A DNA stretch of 64,000 nucleotides from an uncultured Roseivirga sp. (GCA_947493005.1 CANLOY010000012.1:1-64000), one strand, 5' to 3'; positions 8,475-16,554 are shown, counted from the first letter of the stretch. Translations and numbers: made by a program. Notes: generated by a model not told the origin, from the letters alone.

Positions 8475-11400
8475 ATGAGTAAACTTCTACTAAGATCGCT
8501 GATTGCGTTCCTGGCGCTTATTTGCTTTTCAGCCGGTTATTCAGCCAGAGCACAGGCTTTTAAGGAAGATTTTGGAAAAAACAGAATTCAGTACAAGTCT
8601 TTTGATTGGAGCTTTTATTCTTCAGAAAACTTCGAAGTTTATTTTTATGGCCGTGGTGATAAACTAGCTCAGAAAACTATTGAATATTTAGAGGTTGAGT
8701 TTAGTAGAATCACCGAAACAATTGGCTATTTCCCTTTCGCAAAAACAAGAGTATTTCTTTATAACTCCGTTGCAGACAAGCAACAAAGTAATGTAGGTGT
8801 TAGAGGGAGAGATTTTACTGTAGGCGGACAGACCAATTTTATTCAATCTCAAGTAGAATTAGCACACACAGGAGACTTTACCAGTTTTAAGAAGAAAGCG
8901 GTGTATGCCATTACGGATATGCTGGTTCAGGAGATGCTTTATGGAGGAAATATTGCTGAAATGTTCCAAAGTTCTTTTACAACCCCGATTCCCGTATGGT
9001 TTACAAGTGGTATTTCTAGGTATGTAGCATATGGTTGGAGCAAAGAATCGGATGATGCGGTAAGAGATTTTATTGGTAACAATAGTCAGAATAAGTTTGT
9101 GAAGTTAGGCCCGGAAATGAATGTTTACATGGGGCAGTCTATCTGGAATTTCATAACTCAGCGATATGGTAGACGAAGTATTTCAAATGTATTGAACCTG
9201 GCGAGAATTATCAGGAATGAAGAGAACAGTATTGAAAGAACTCTAGGCGTTCCCTACAGGCAATTCCTTACTGATTGGCGAGCATTCTACGGAAATATCA
9301 GTACCGTGCTCAAGGAAGACACTGAAGTGCCTAATCCTGACTTTGTTGTTAGCGGTAAAAATAGAAAGGATGCCTCATACACTGATGTTGAATTCAGCCC
9401 AACGGGTAAATTCCTAGCCTATGCCGCTCTTGATAATGGACGATTTGAAGTTGAAGTGATCAATATCGAAAGTCAGAGGGGAAGTACAGTTTATAAATCA
9501 GGTTTAAGGCTAATTGATCAGGAAGTAGATGGCACTATGCCAATCTTGAGCTGGGCAGATTCTACAACACTGGGAATAGTTCATGCTGAAGAAGGAGCCA
9601 ACATTCTGGCAGTAAAAAGAATTGGTGTAAAAGGAGAACAGAAAATTAGAATTCCACTTCTTTCTAATGTTCAAAGTTTTCAATTCAAAAATGGCGGACG
9701 TTTGGCCGTTATGACCGGAGATATTGATGGAGTTAGTGATGCGTTTATTTATAATCTGGTTAGAGGGCAAGTACGAAGAATCACTTCTGATAATTATGAT
9801 GAGCGAGATATTGCATATGTTCCAGGGACAAATCAAGTGGTATTCAGCTCTAACAGGCCAACAGATAGCGTTTTTGTGTCCGGGCCAGAGGCGCTGAAAG
9901 AAGTTAATGGTGATCAGTTCAATCTATATACCTATGACCTTGATTTTCCAGACAGTACATTCTCTAAATTGACTAATGCACTGGCCACTAATCAACAGCC
10001 TTACTTTGCTAGCCTTTCAGATGTTTATTACTTAAGCGATCAGCAAGGGATAAACAACCTTTACAGATATAACTTAAATGACAGTATAAGTACTCAGGTT
10101 AGTAATTTTTCCTATAGTATTAAAAGGTATTCATTTGATCAAAAGAATCAACGGATAGCCTTCATTTCCTTAAATGATGGGAAAGAGTCTGTTTTCTTTC
10201 AAACCTTCAACGGGGTCTCTTCAAAGTTTAGCTCTGTAACTCCTAGAAGGGCACTGGAAGTATCTAAAATATTAGCGGAAAGAAGGAAGGATAGAATTGC
10301 TAGCAATCCGGCTCTTCTGGATTCTATTCAGAAGAAGCTGTCTCTCACGCAGGTTAAACTACCTGAGCAAAAACTAGATTCATTAAAAGAAGGAGCAATT
10401 AACACGGAAAATTATCAGTTTAAAACTGAGTCCAAGGTGGATACAAAGGATTATCAATTTGAAAAGTCTGAAGATGACCCAACCACAAGTGGCCGTAGCT
10501 TTTTAAGTATATATGATAGCAAACAGCCAGAAGAAGGAATCAAAGGCCCTCTGCCTTATGAAAACAGGTTTCAAACTGATAATCTGGTTACAAGTCAGTT
10601 GATAGATGAAATCAGATCCTGGTCTTTGTTGGCAGAAATTCAGATGAATGATTATTTGGAGAATCATGGCTTTTCTGGTGGGATTTTGATTCCACTAAGC
10701 TTCAATCAGGGATACGATGTTTTTGCGGAGTATGAGTACCTTAAGAATAGAATTGACCTGAAAGCTAAGTACCTTAGAAGGTCTATTGTAGCGCTTAATC
10801 GTGCAAACTTCCTGGATCAGAGATATAATTTGAACAGATTTGAAGTAGGGATGAGTTACCCTTTCAATCAGCGTTTGAGGTTAGAGGTTAATCCATTTTA
10901 TTCTCAAACAAGATTTATAGATCGCGATTTCAGGTTGTTACTTCCAATACCTGGAGTTAATCCTGAAAGGTTTAATGATCTAGCTGATCAGTCGGCTTCC
11001 TATCTTGGGTTAAATGCTTCTTTGGTGTTTGATAACAGTGTTGTAGTAGGAACTAATTTACATGAAGGTACAAGAGCTAAATTGACATTAGAGGCGCATG
11101 GCAAGGCCAGCTCTGATTCCAGAAGTTTCAACAATTTAGAACTTGATGTTAGACATTACTATAGAGTAAATAAAGGTATATACCTTGCTGCAAAACTGTA
11201 CTTTGGGTCTTATTTTGGAGATGCTCCAAAGAAACATTTTTTAGGAGGGGTAGACAATTGGTTGTTTAATAGTACAGATGTTGGCGACCCGCTAACGGAT
11301 GACCTTGCCTTTCAATCTTTATTTCAGTCAGTTGTAAATAATACTGGTGTTAACCCTAACAAGAGTGATATCCTGTTCAATCGTTTTATAAACCTGAGAG

Positions 11401-11792
11401 GGTATGACTACAATACTTTTCAAGGCCAGAACGTATTGACCTTTTCCGGAGAAATTCGCTTTCCGATTAATCAGTTGCTGAAGAATAGTGAGTTGAAGTC
11501 AAACTTTTTAAGGAATCTACAGGTTGTTGGTTTTTATGATATTGGTTCGGCATGGGATGATCTGTCGCCTTTTGAAGATCGTAACAATCAGAATATTGAA
11601 GAAATAGGAGTGGATGGTTCTCCATTTTCAGCAGTAATTAACAACTTCAGTAACCCTTGGCTGCAATCAACCGGAGTAGGGCTGAGAACTATGTTGTTTG
11701 GGTTCTTTTCAAGGTTAGATCTGTCATTCCCTATTCAGAACTTTGAAATACAGAGCCCTCGCTTTCAGCTTTCATTTGGTTACGATTTCTGA
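8475..11792 (+). CDS. TolB-like propeller / outer-membrane barrel protein
   Basis: This large 1105-residue exported protein has a signal peptide (MSKLLLRSLIAFLALICFSA, cleavage near ARAQ). It then has an N-terminal region of about 250 residues resembling a gluzincin-like (MA clan) domain without a clear HExxH, then WD40/TolB-like PD40 propeller repeats (for example SYTDVEFSPTGKFLAYAAL and YVPGTNQVVFSSNR), and from about residue 700 a C-terminal half resembling the bacterial surface antigen (BamA/Omp85) barrel. Barrel hallmarks are the internal LRGYDYNTFQGQNVLTFSGE segment, GFYDIGSAWDD and the terminal FGYDF ending in Phe. It probably sits in the outer membrane with the propeller in the periplasm. 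The family is common in Cytophagales and often loosely named TolB; its function is not established. Confidence 0.78.
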   Translation: MSKLLLRSLIAFLALICFSAGYSARAQAFKEDFGKNRIQYKSFDWSFYSSENFEVYFYGRGDKLAQKTIEYLEVEFSRITETIGYFPFAKTRVFLYNSVADKQQSNVGVRGRDFTVGGQTNFIQSQVELAHTGDFTSFKKKAVYAITDMLVQEMLYGGNIAEMFQSSFTTPIPVWFTSGISRYVAYGWSKESDDAVRDFIGNNSQNKFVKLGPEMNVYMGQSIWNFITQRYGRRSISNVLNLARIIRNEENSIERTLGVPYRQFLTDWRAFYGNISTVLKEDTEVPNPDFVVSGKNRKDASYTDVEFSPTGKFLAYAALDNGRFEVEVINIESQRGSTVYKSGLRLIDQEVDGTMPILSWADSTTLGIVHAEEGANILAVKRIGVKGEQKIRIPLLSNVQSFQFKNGGRLAVMTGDIDGVSDAFIYNLVRGQVRRITSDNYDERDIAYVPGTNQVVFSSNRPTDSVFVSGPEALKEVNGDQFNLYTYDLDFPDSTFSKLTNALATNQQPYFASLSDVYYLSDQQGINNLYRYNLNDSISTQVSNFSYSIKRYSFDQKNQRIAFISLNDGKESVFFQTFNGVSSKFSSVTPRRALEVSKILAERRKDRIASNPALLDSIQKKLSLTQVKLPEQKLDSLKEGAINTENYQFKTESKVDTKDYQFEKSEDDPTTSGRSFLSIYDSKQPEEGIKGPLPYENRFQTDNLVTSQLIDEIRSWSLLAEIQMNDYLENHGFSGGILIPLSFNQGYDVFAEYEYLKNRIDLKAKYLRRSIVALNRANFLDQRYNLNRFEVGMSYPFNQRLRLEVNPFYSQTRFIDRDFRLLLPIPGVNPERFNDLADQSASYLGLNASLVFDNSVVVGTNLHEGTRAKLTLEAHGKASSDSRSFNNLELDVRHYYRVNKGIYLAAKLYFGSYFGDAPKKHFLGGVDNWLFNSTDVGDPLTDDLAFQSLFQSVVNNTGVNPNKSDILFNRFINLRGYDYNTFQGQNVLTFSGEIRFPINQLLKNSELKSNFLRNLQVVGFYDIGSAWDDLSPFEDRNNQNIEEIGVDGSPFSAVINNFSNPWLQSTGVGLRTMLFGFFSRLDLSFPIQNFEIQSPRFQLSFGYDF

Positions 11793-11820
11793 TTCAATTT
11801 TATTACCTGCCTAATTCGTC

Positions 11821-11828
11821 TATTTTTG
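11821..11828 (+). promoter_or_regulatory. -7 box (TATTTTTG) before yicC
   Basis: TATTTTTG matches the TAnnTTTG consensus and ends 19 bases before the yicC ATG, the usual geometry. A clear TTG at -33 is not visible. Confidence 0.4.
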
Positions 11829-11847
11829 TGCTTTAGACGAAAATTAT

Positions 11848-12729
11848 ATGCTCAGATCAATGACTGGCTTCGGTCGATCGAAAGGACAACAAAATGGATA
11901 TAGCGTTGTCATCGAACTGAAGTCCCTAAACTCCAAGTTTTTAGATGCTCAGGTAAGAATACCAAAGAACTTTTTGGATAAAGAGCTAGAAATAAGAAGC
12001 CAGCTCACGAAGAAATTGGGTAGGGGCAAAGTCAGCCTTTCGATTGAATTGGTGAATGAATCTGGTGAATCGGATGCTCAACAGGTTAATCAATCGCTAT
12101 TTAAGGCATATTATGAAGAGTTTGATAAACTAGCCACGGAAGTAGGAGCAAATAAAGATGATTTGTTTCGTTTGGCTTTACATAGCCCTGATGTAATAAT
12201 GCCTCAGATGATGGATGAGGATTTACTAAAGGAACAGTGGGCTTTTATTCAGTTACATTTGAACAAGGCTATTGATGCTCTTGATGAATTCAGGTCGCAA
12301 GAAGGCACTACATTGGAGAATGAGCTCAAAGGCTATATTGGAAATATTGCGAACAACCTGAAAGAAACAGAGGTGCATGACCCGGATAGGGTGAAGGTAA
12401 TCAAAGAGCGAATTCAGAAACATCAGGAGGAATTATCATCATCAGATGAGTTTGATGAGAACAGATTTGAACAAGAGATGATATACTACATTGAAAAGTT
12501 TGACATCAGTGAGGAAATTGTTCGACTGACAAATCACCTGACGTATTTTAATGAAGTAATTGCCGAAAAGGAATCTCAAGGAAAAAAACTTGGCTTCATT
12601 TCTCAGGAGATAGGAAGGGAAATTAATACTATTGGCTCCAAGGCTAATTACGCACCTGTACAGAAGCTGGTGGTAGGCATGAAAGATGAGTTGGAAAAGA
12701 TTAAAGAGCAGCTACTAAACATTATATAG
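11848..12729 (+). CDS. yicC: YicC/YloC family endoribonuclease
   Basis: This 293-residue cytoplasmic protein begins with the family signature MLRSMTGFGR and ends with the conserved DUF1732 block (QEIGREINTIGSKANYAPVQ), matching the full length of YicC-type RNases. The central region is rich in helix and charge, as expected for this mostly helical family. E. coli YicC has been linked to RNA cleavage and small-RNA turnover; that role is family knowledge, not visible here. It stands 55 bases after the barrel gene with its own -7 box, and a strong bidirectional terminator follows. Confidence 0.92.
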   Translation: MLRSMTGFGRSKGQQNGYSVVIELKSLNSKFLDAQVRIPKNFLDKELEIRSQLTKKLGRGKVSLSIELVNESGESDAQQVNQSLFKAYYEEFDKLATEVGANKDDLFRLALHSPDVIMPQMMDEDLLKEQWAFIQLHLNKAIDALDEFRSQEGTTLENELKGYIGNIANNLKETEVHDPDRVKVIKERIQKHQEELSSSDEFDENRFEQEMIYYIEKFDISEEIVRLTNHLTYFNEVIAEKESQGKKLGFISQEIGREINTIGSKANYAPVQKLVVGMKDELEKIKEQLLNII

Positions 12730-12732
12730 AGA

Positions 12733-12754
12733 AAAGGAGGCCTTGGCCTCCTTT
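12733..12754. terminator. bidirectional terminator between yicC and tonB1
   Basis: A perfect 22-base palindrome (AAAGGAGGCC / GGCCTCCTTT) lies immediately after yicC and just before the stop codon of the convergent tonB-like gene. T-rich sequence follows on the plus strand. Confidence 0.75.
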
Positions 12755-12755
12755 C

Positions 12756-13445
12756 TTATTTTAAAACAAAATGAATAAACAGCGACATGGGAGACTTGAC
12801 AGCTCTGCCACGTTGTAGCCCTGGGTTCCATTTGGGTGATAATTTAAGTACTCTAATAGCTTCTTCATCACAACCACCACCAATTCCACGGGTTACTTTG
12901 ATATCTGAAATATTGCCCTCAGCATCAACATAAAAGCTGAGGAATACCTTCCCATGAATGTTCATACGTTTAGCTTTCCTTGGATACTTGAAATTCTTTC
13001 TTAGAAATTTGGCCCATGCTTTATCTCCACCGGGAAAAGAAGCAGGGGTCTCTAGTATCAGAAAAGGTTCATCTACGGAATCGTTCTGGGGTAAATCTAG
13101 GGTGTCTAACCAGATAGCAGGCTCTGTAGGTAGCTCTCTTTTGGTTATTTCCTGAACAACTTCTTTTACCATTTCTTCTACTTGTTTATCGACCATTACT
13201 ACCGGCTTCTGCTTGAGTTTGGGTTTTGGAGGTTCAGGCTGTTCTTTCTTCTCAATTTCTGTTATGGGTATATTGGGCAAGTAGTTGCTGAAGACATCAT
13301 CTGGCTCAGGAAGTGTGGTTGGTTCATATTTTACGCGAACTTGAAATGCGGCATATACCATACTGATGCTAAAGCAAAACCCGAGACATAAGAATAAGTT
13401 TCTATGCCTAGAGTAGTTAGCCGAGTTATTTTTTTTCTTTTCCAT
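12756..13445 (-). CDS. TonB family protein, paralogue 1 (most divergent)
   Basis: This 229-residue TonB-type energy transducer has a short basic cytoplasmic N-terminus, one membrane anchor at about residues 17-33 (LFLCLGFCFSISMVYAAF), a Pro/Lys-rich periplasmic linker (EQPEPPKPKLKQKP), and a C-terminal TonB domain from about residue 137 (FPGGDKAWAKFLRKNFKYPR ... GGGCDEEAIRVL). It is last in a tandem array of four and the most diverged copy: it lacks the long Glu/Asp/Ile linker of its sisters and has a basic Pro-Lys linker closer to classical TonB. The inverted repeat AACTA-N6-TAGTT lies 15 bases before the ATG. No exbB or exbD is nearby, so energisation must come from elsewhere. Confidence 0.88.
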   Translation of the reverse strand: MEKKKNNSANYSRHRNLFLCLGFCFSISMVYAAFQVRVKYEPTTLPEPDDVFSNYLPNIPITEIEKKEQPEPPKPKLKQKPVVMVDKQVEEMVKEVVQEITKRELPTEPAIWLDTLDLPQNDSVDEPFLILETPASFPGGDKAWAKFLRKNFKYPRKAKRMNIHGKVFLSFYVDAEGNISDIKVTRGIGGGCDEEAIRVLKLSPKWNPGLQRGRAVKSPMSLFIHFVLK

Positions 13446-13460
13446 AGCAATAATAATTTA

Positions 13461-13476
13461 AACTAAGTATTTAGTT
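13461..13476. promoter_or_regulatory. inverted repeat AACTA-N6-TAGTT before tonB1
   Basis: A perfect 5-6-5 palindrome ends 15 bases upstream of the tonB1 ATG. It is one of seven copies I found by eye and a candidate operator or 5'-leader hairpin. Confidence 0.5.
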
Positions 13477-13492
13477 ATACGATTTATAATAA

Positions 13493-13510
13493 AAGCCCAG
13501 AAGGGCTCTT
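13493..13510 (-). terminator. hairpin terminator after tonB2
   Basis: On the minus strand a GAGCCC-TTCT-GGGCTT hairpin is followed by TTATTATAA, 19 bases after the tonB2 stop. It may terminate or attenuate transcription into tonB1. Confidence 0.6.
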
Positions 13511-13528
13511 ATTAAATTAAGTTCTGGT

Positions 13529-14203
13529 CTATTTCAACCTAAACACTACTCTAAGATTCATTCTTTGAATAACAGCATTACCTCGTTGTTTGCCAGGTTT
13601 CCATTTAGGAGAGGACTTAAGCACTCTAACGGCTTCTTCATCACAGCCACCACCTATGCTTCTCGTCACGGTAATGTCTGATATTGTTCCATCTTTACTT
13701 ACAATGAAAGAAAGGTGCACATTGCCTTCAATCCCCATCCTTTTAGCAGATCTTGGGTATTTTAGATTCTTTCTTAAAAACTTGTTCCATGCACTTCTTC
13801 CACCAGGGAAAGCGGCATCTTCTTCTACAAAGAGAAATATTTTATCAGCTTCTTCTTCTTCAGGCTCAGCTTCAAAGACAATGTCTTCTATTTCTGTTTC
13901 TTCAGTAATGTCAACATCAATGTCTATTTCGATATCTTCTTCAATCTCTTCTTCATCTGGAATTTCAATGATCTTAGGTTGCTTGACAACCGGTGGTTTT
14001 TTCGGAGGTTGTTCGGTAGGGGGGATTTCCATAAGTTCCTCGAAATCCTCATCAGCAAGTCCCAAGTCCATTAATTCACCAGCTTCGTAAGTTTTCCATT
14101 CGAATGCCGTAAGTGTAATCGATAAGCTTACGATAAGTCCGACCATAGCAATCATTCCTGATCGGGTGGAAATATCGGCTTTTGGTGTTTTTTTAACTTC
14201 CAT
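13529..14203 (-). CDS. TonB family protein, paralogue 2
   Basis: This 224-residue TonB-type protein has one N-terminal membrane anchor (about residues 17-34, MIAMVGLIVSLSITLTAF), a short Pro/Lys stretch (PPTEQPPKKPPVVKQP, about 61-76), a strongly acidic Glu/Asp/Ile linker (about 80-122) and a C-terminal TonB domain from about 132 (FPGGRSAWNKFLRKNLKYPR). The acidic linker replaces the usual Pro-Glu/Pro-Lys rod. It is very similar to paralogue 3, with small changes near the TonB-domain start (RSAW versus MGQW; SAKRM versus QAKRM). The AACTA-N6-TAGTT repeat lies 23 bases before the ATG and terminator-like hairpins lie on both sides. It probably contacts TonB-dependent receptors, but the partner cannot be inferred. 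Confidence 0.88.
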   Translation of the reverse strand: MEVKKTPKADISTRSGMIAMVGLIVSLSITLTAFEWKTYEAGELMDLGLADEDFEELMEIPPTEQPPKKPPVVKQPKIIEIPDEEEIEEDIEIDIDVDITEETEIEDIVFEAEPEEEEADKIFLFVEEDAAFPGGRSAWNKFLRKNLKYPRSAKRMGIEGNVHLSFIVSKDGTISDITVTRSIGGGCDEEAVRVLKSSPKWKPGKQRGNAVIQRMNLRVVFRLK

Positions 14204-14226
14204 AATAATTAGATTAGCGGTTTAAA

Positions 14227-14242
14227 AACTATTTTTTTAGTT
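14227..14242. promoter_or_regulatory. inverted repeat AACTA-N6-TAGTT before tonB2
   Basis: The same 5-6-5 palindrome (centre TTTTTT) ends 23 bases upstream of the tonB2 ATG. Confidence 0.5.
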
Positions 14243-14255
14243 ATAGTGTGTCTAA

Positions 14256-14275
14256 TAAAAGCCCATTAAGGGCTT
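14256..14275 (-). terminator. hairpin terminator after tonB3
   Basis: On the minus strand an AAGCCC-TTAAT-GGGCTT hairpin is followed by TTATTAG, shortly after the tonB3 stop at 14292. Confidence 0.6.
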
Positions 14276-14291
14276 ATATCAATTGATTTAA

Positions 14292-14966
14292 CTATTTCAA
14301 TCTGAATACAACTCGTAAATTCATTCTTTGAATAACGGCTTGTCCTCTCTGCTTGCCTGGTTTCCATCTTGGAGAAGACTTCAACACTCTAACTGCTTCC
14401 TCGTCACATCCCCCACCAATACCCCTTGATACTGTAATGTCAGATATGCTTCCATCTTTGCTTACAATAAAAGAAAGGTAAACGTTACCTTCAATTCCCA
14501 TTCTTTTAGCCTGTCTGGGGTACTTCAGGTTTTTCTTTAAAAATTTATTCCATTGCCCCATACCACCTGGGAAAGTAGCATCTTCCTCTACAACCAGAAA
14601 AACTTTGTCTGCTTCTTCATCTTCTGGTTCTTCTTCAAAGACAATGTCTTCAATCTCAGTTTCTTCAGTAATATCAACGTCAATGTCTATTTCTATATCT
14701 TCTTCAATCTCTTCTTCATCCGGGATTTCAATGATTTTGGGTTGCTTAACAACTGGTGGTTTCTTTGGAGGCTGTTCAGTAGGAGGTATTTCCATAAGCT
14801 CTTCAAAGTCCTCATCGGCCAAGCCCAAATCCATCAATTCACCGGTGTCATATGTCTTCCATTCAAAGGCAGTTAATGTGATAGACAGGCTTATGATAAG
14901 CCCAACCATTGCAATCATTGCCGAGCGTTTTGAGATATCTGCTTTTGGTGCTTTTTTTACTTCCAT
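14292..14966 (-). CDS. TonB family protein, paralogue 3
   Basis: This 224-residue TonB-type protein has the same layout as paralogue 2: membrane anchor at about 17-34, a Pro/Lys stretch, an acidic linker and a C-terminal TonB domain (FPGGMGQWNKFLKKNLKYPR, then GIGGGCDEEAVRVLKSSPRW). It and paralogue 2 look like the most recent duplication, because their N-terminal 120 residues differ at only a handful of positions. The AACTA-N6-TAGTT repeat lies 24 bases before the ATG. The conserved GGGCDEEA segment in all four copies argues that the domains are under selection and not decaying. Confidence 0.88.
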   Translation of the reverse strand: MEVKKAPKADISKRSAMIAMVGLIISLSITLTAFEWKTYDTGELMDLGLADEDFEELMEIPPTEQPPKKPPVVKQPKIIEIPDEEEIEEDIEIDIDVDITEETEIEDIVFEEEPEDEEADKVFLVVEEDATFPGGMGQWNKFLKKNLKYPRQAKRMGIEGNVYLSFIVSKDGSISDITVSRGIGGGCDEEAVRVLKSSPRWKPGKQRGQAVIQRMNLRVVFRLK

Positions 14967-14990
14967 AATGAATTAATTAAGTAGTTAAAA

Positions 14991-15006
14991 AACTAATATT
15001 TTAGTT
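14991..15006. promoter_or_regulatory. inverted repeat AACTA-N6-TAGTT before tonB3
   Basis: The same 5-6-5 palindrome (centre ATATTT) ends 24 bases upstream of the tonB3 ATG. Confidence 0.5.
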
Positions 15007-15020
15007 ATAATGAATATAAT

Positions 15021-15040
15021 AAAAGCCCATTCAGGGCTCC
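15021..15040 (-). terminator. hairpin terminator after tonB4
   Basis: On the minus strand a GAGCCC-TGAAT-GGGCTT hairpin is followed by TTATTATATT, 12 bases after the tonB4 stop. Confidence 0.6.
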
Positions 15041-15052
15041 TATTAAGTATTA

Positions 15053-15727
15053 TTATTTTAATCTAAATACAACTCTAAGGTTCATTCTTTGAATAACGGC
15101 CTTACCTCTCTGCTTACCTGGTTTCCATTTTGGAGAAGCTTTAAGTACTCTTACTGCTTCTTCGTCACATCCACCACCGATACCTCTTGATACCGTAATG
15201 TCAGAAATGTTACCATCTTTACCTACAATGAATGAAAGGTAAACATTACCTTCTATACCCATTCTTTTTGCTTGTCTTGGGTATTTTAGATTCTTTCTCA
15301 AGAACTTGTTCCATTCGCCCATTCCACCTGGGAAAGTAGCATCTTCTTCCACTACAAGGAATACTTTATCAGCTTCTTCTTCTTCAGGCTCTTCTTCAAA
15401 GACAATTTCCTCTACCTCAGTCTCTTCTGTAATTTCAACATCAAGGTCTATTTCAATTTCTTCCTCAATTTCCTCTTCGTCAGGAATCTCGATGATCTGA
15501 GGTTGCTTAACTGGTGGAGGTGGTGGAGGTGGTTGCTCGGTAGGAGGTATTTCTGTTAGTTCTTCAAAATCGTCATCTGCCATACCTAAATCCATCAACT
15601 CACCTTCTTCGTATTTTTTCCACTCAAAGGCCATTAATGTAATTCCAAGGCTGACAATCAGGCCTACCATGATAAACATGGTTGACTTCTTGTTTACATC
15701 CGCTTTGGGAGACTTCTTGGCTTCCAT
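15053..15727 (-). CDS. TonB family protein, paralogue 4
   Basis: This 224-residue TonB-type protein is the first of the tandem four and lies next to vanZ. The membrane anchor is at about residues 17-34 (MFIMVGLIVSLGITLMAF). It is followed by a run of seven prolines (EQPPPPPPPVKQP), an acidic Glu/Ile-rich linker and a TonB domain starting FPGGMGEWNKFLRKNLKYPR. The polyproline run distinguishes it from copies 2 and 3. Its upstream AACTA-N6-TAGTT repeat overlaps the stop codon of vanZ, 21 bases before the ATG, so its own promoter would have to lie inside vanZ. The order ruvA-sprA-gcvH-vanZ-tonB is, to my knowledge, common in Bacteroidota, which makes this copy the likely ancestral one. Confidence 0.88.
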   Translation of the reverse strand: MEAKKSPKADVNKKSTMFIMVGLIVSLGITLMAFEWKKYEEGELMDLGMADDDFEELTEIPPTEQPPPPPPPVKQPQIIEIPDEEEIEEEIEIDLDVEITEETEVEEIVFEEEPEEEEADKVFLVVEEDATFPGGMGEWNKFLRKNLKYPRQAKRMGIEGNVYLSFIVGKDGNISDITVSRGIGGGCDEEAVRVLKASPKWKPGKQRGKAVIQRMNLRVVFRLK

Positions 15728-15748
15728 AATTCTAGGGTTAGATTCTAA

Positions 15749-15764
15749 AACTATTACATTAGTT
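15749..15764. promoter_or_regulatory. inverted repeat AACTA-N6-TAGTT before tonB4
   Basis: The same 5-6-5 palindrome (centre TTACAT) ends 21 bases upstream of the tonB4 ATG and overlaps the vanZ stop codon. Its surrounding spacer is unlike the other three, so duplication alone does not explain it. Confidence 0.5.
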
Positions 15765-16149
15765 TTTCAATCGCAAGCTTATTTTTGATAAAAGTATAAA
15801 AAACTGTCACACCAAAAACAGCTCCTGCAACATTTGCTAAAATATCGTATAAATCAGCAGCTCTACCTGGTATAAATTGTTGTAGTAATTCCAGTACAGT
15901 ACTATAAACTATGCTTATAGTTAACGAGATTACTACTTGTATTGTTGTAGATTTTCCGAAAGCTCCCGTAGTTGCTGCTCCAAATGATACTAAACCACTT
16001 AGTAAGGCAAAAACACCAAAGTGAATTAACTTATCAAAAGAAAATAATTCAGATTTTGGAAGAGAGCTTGACGGCAAGAGCATTAGCACGGCTAAAGTAA
16101 GTGCCCATATTATGGAGGGTAGGAACCTGAGCCATGCCTTATGTCTCAA
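15754..16149 (-). CDS. VanZ family membrane protein
   Basis: This 131-residue protein has about four membrane segments and the VanZ-like signatures DKLIHFGVFALL and ELLQQFIPGRAADLYDILAN. VanZ proteins were named for low-level teicoplanin resistance, but most members are of unknown function. The start is a TTG at 16149, four bases after the gcvH stop; no suitable ATG lies before the first membrane segment. It is probably co-transcribed with gcvH. An AACTA-N6-TAGTT repeat lies within the gene at 15907, and another overlaps its stop. Confidence 0.85.
   Translation of the reverse strand: MRHKAWLRFLPSIIWALTLAVLMLLPSSSLPKSELFSFDKLIHFGVFALLSGLVSFGAATTGAFGKSTTIQVVISLTISIVYSTVLELLQQFIPGRAADLYDILANVAGAVFGVTVFYTFIKNKLAIEKLM
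15907..15922. promoter_or_regulatory. inverted repeat AACTA-N6-TAGTT inside vanZ
   Basis: A fifth strict copy (centre TGCTTA) lies within the vanZ coding sequence, about 180 bases upstream of the tonB4 ATG. It may be an upstream operator or a chance match in coding sequence. Confidence 0.3.
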
Positions 16150-16153
16150 TTTT

Positions 16154-16534
16154 TTACTGACCTATGTGAGCTTTGTAAGTATCGGCATCCATCAATTTGT
16201 CTACTTCACTTGAATCACTCATGGTGATTTTAATCATCCAGCCATCCTCGTATGCGTTTTCATTAACAGTTTCCGGGTTGTCTTCAAGGTTACTGTTAAC
16301 TTCGGTTACTTCTCCTGATAGGGGCATAAACAGGTCAGATACTGTTTTAACAGCCTCAACTGTTCCAAATACTTCACCGGCTTCTATGGTTTCGCCTTCG
16401 GTTTCAATTTCAACATATACAATGTCTCCTAATTCACCTTGTGCGAAATCGGTAATACCAACTGTGGCAATGTTGCCGTCAATTTTGATCCATTCGTGAT
16501 CTTCTGTGTACTTTAATTCTGCAGGTATATTCAT
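16154..16534 (-). CDS. gcvH: glycine cleavage system H protein
   Basis: This 126-residue lipoyl carrier of the glycine cleavage complex shuttles the methylamine group from the P protein to the T and L proteins. The lipoylated lysine is Lys63 in GTVEAVKTVSDLFMPLSG, and the N-terminal KYTEDHEWI motif is typical. Length is normal. It sits alone, without gcvP or gcvT, between sprA and vanZ, a position I recall as common in this phylum. A TATTTTTG box about 20 bases upstream of the ATG suggests its own promoter in the sprA-gcvH spacer. Confidence 0.97.
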   Translation of the reverse strand: MNIPAELKYTEDHEWIKIDGNIATVGITDFAQGELGDIVYVEIETEGETIEAGEVFGTVEAVKTVSDLFMPLSGEVTEVNSNLEDNPETVNENAYEDGWMIKITMSDSSEVDKLMDADTYKAHIGQ

Positions 16535-16554
16535 GTTTGTAGTTTCTAGAGCTC

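Larger units (their letters stand above)
12756..15727 (-). repeat. tandem array of four tonB-like genes with repeated spacers
   Basis: Four head-to-tail paralogues of 224-229 residues share the C-terminal domain almost residue for residue. The three spacers between them also repeat one design: a stop codon, a GAGCCC/AAGCCC hairpin with T-rich tail, the AACTA-N6-TAGTT inverted repeat, then the next ATG. The unit of duplication therefore included the spacer. Confidence 0.85.

Noticed and set aside
13590-14090. Plus-strand Ser-rich open frames opposite the tonB-like genes
   Set aside because: They arise from the Glu/Asp codons of the acidic linker read backwards, and recur in each paralogue at the same place.
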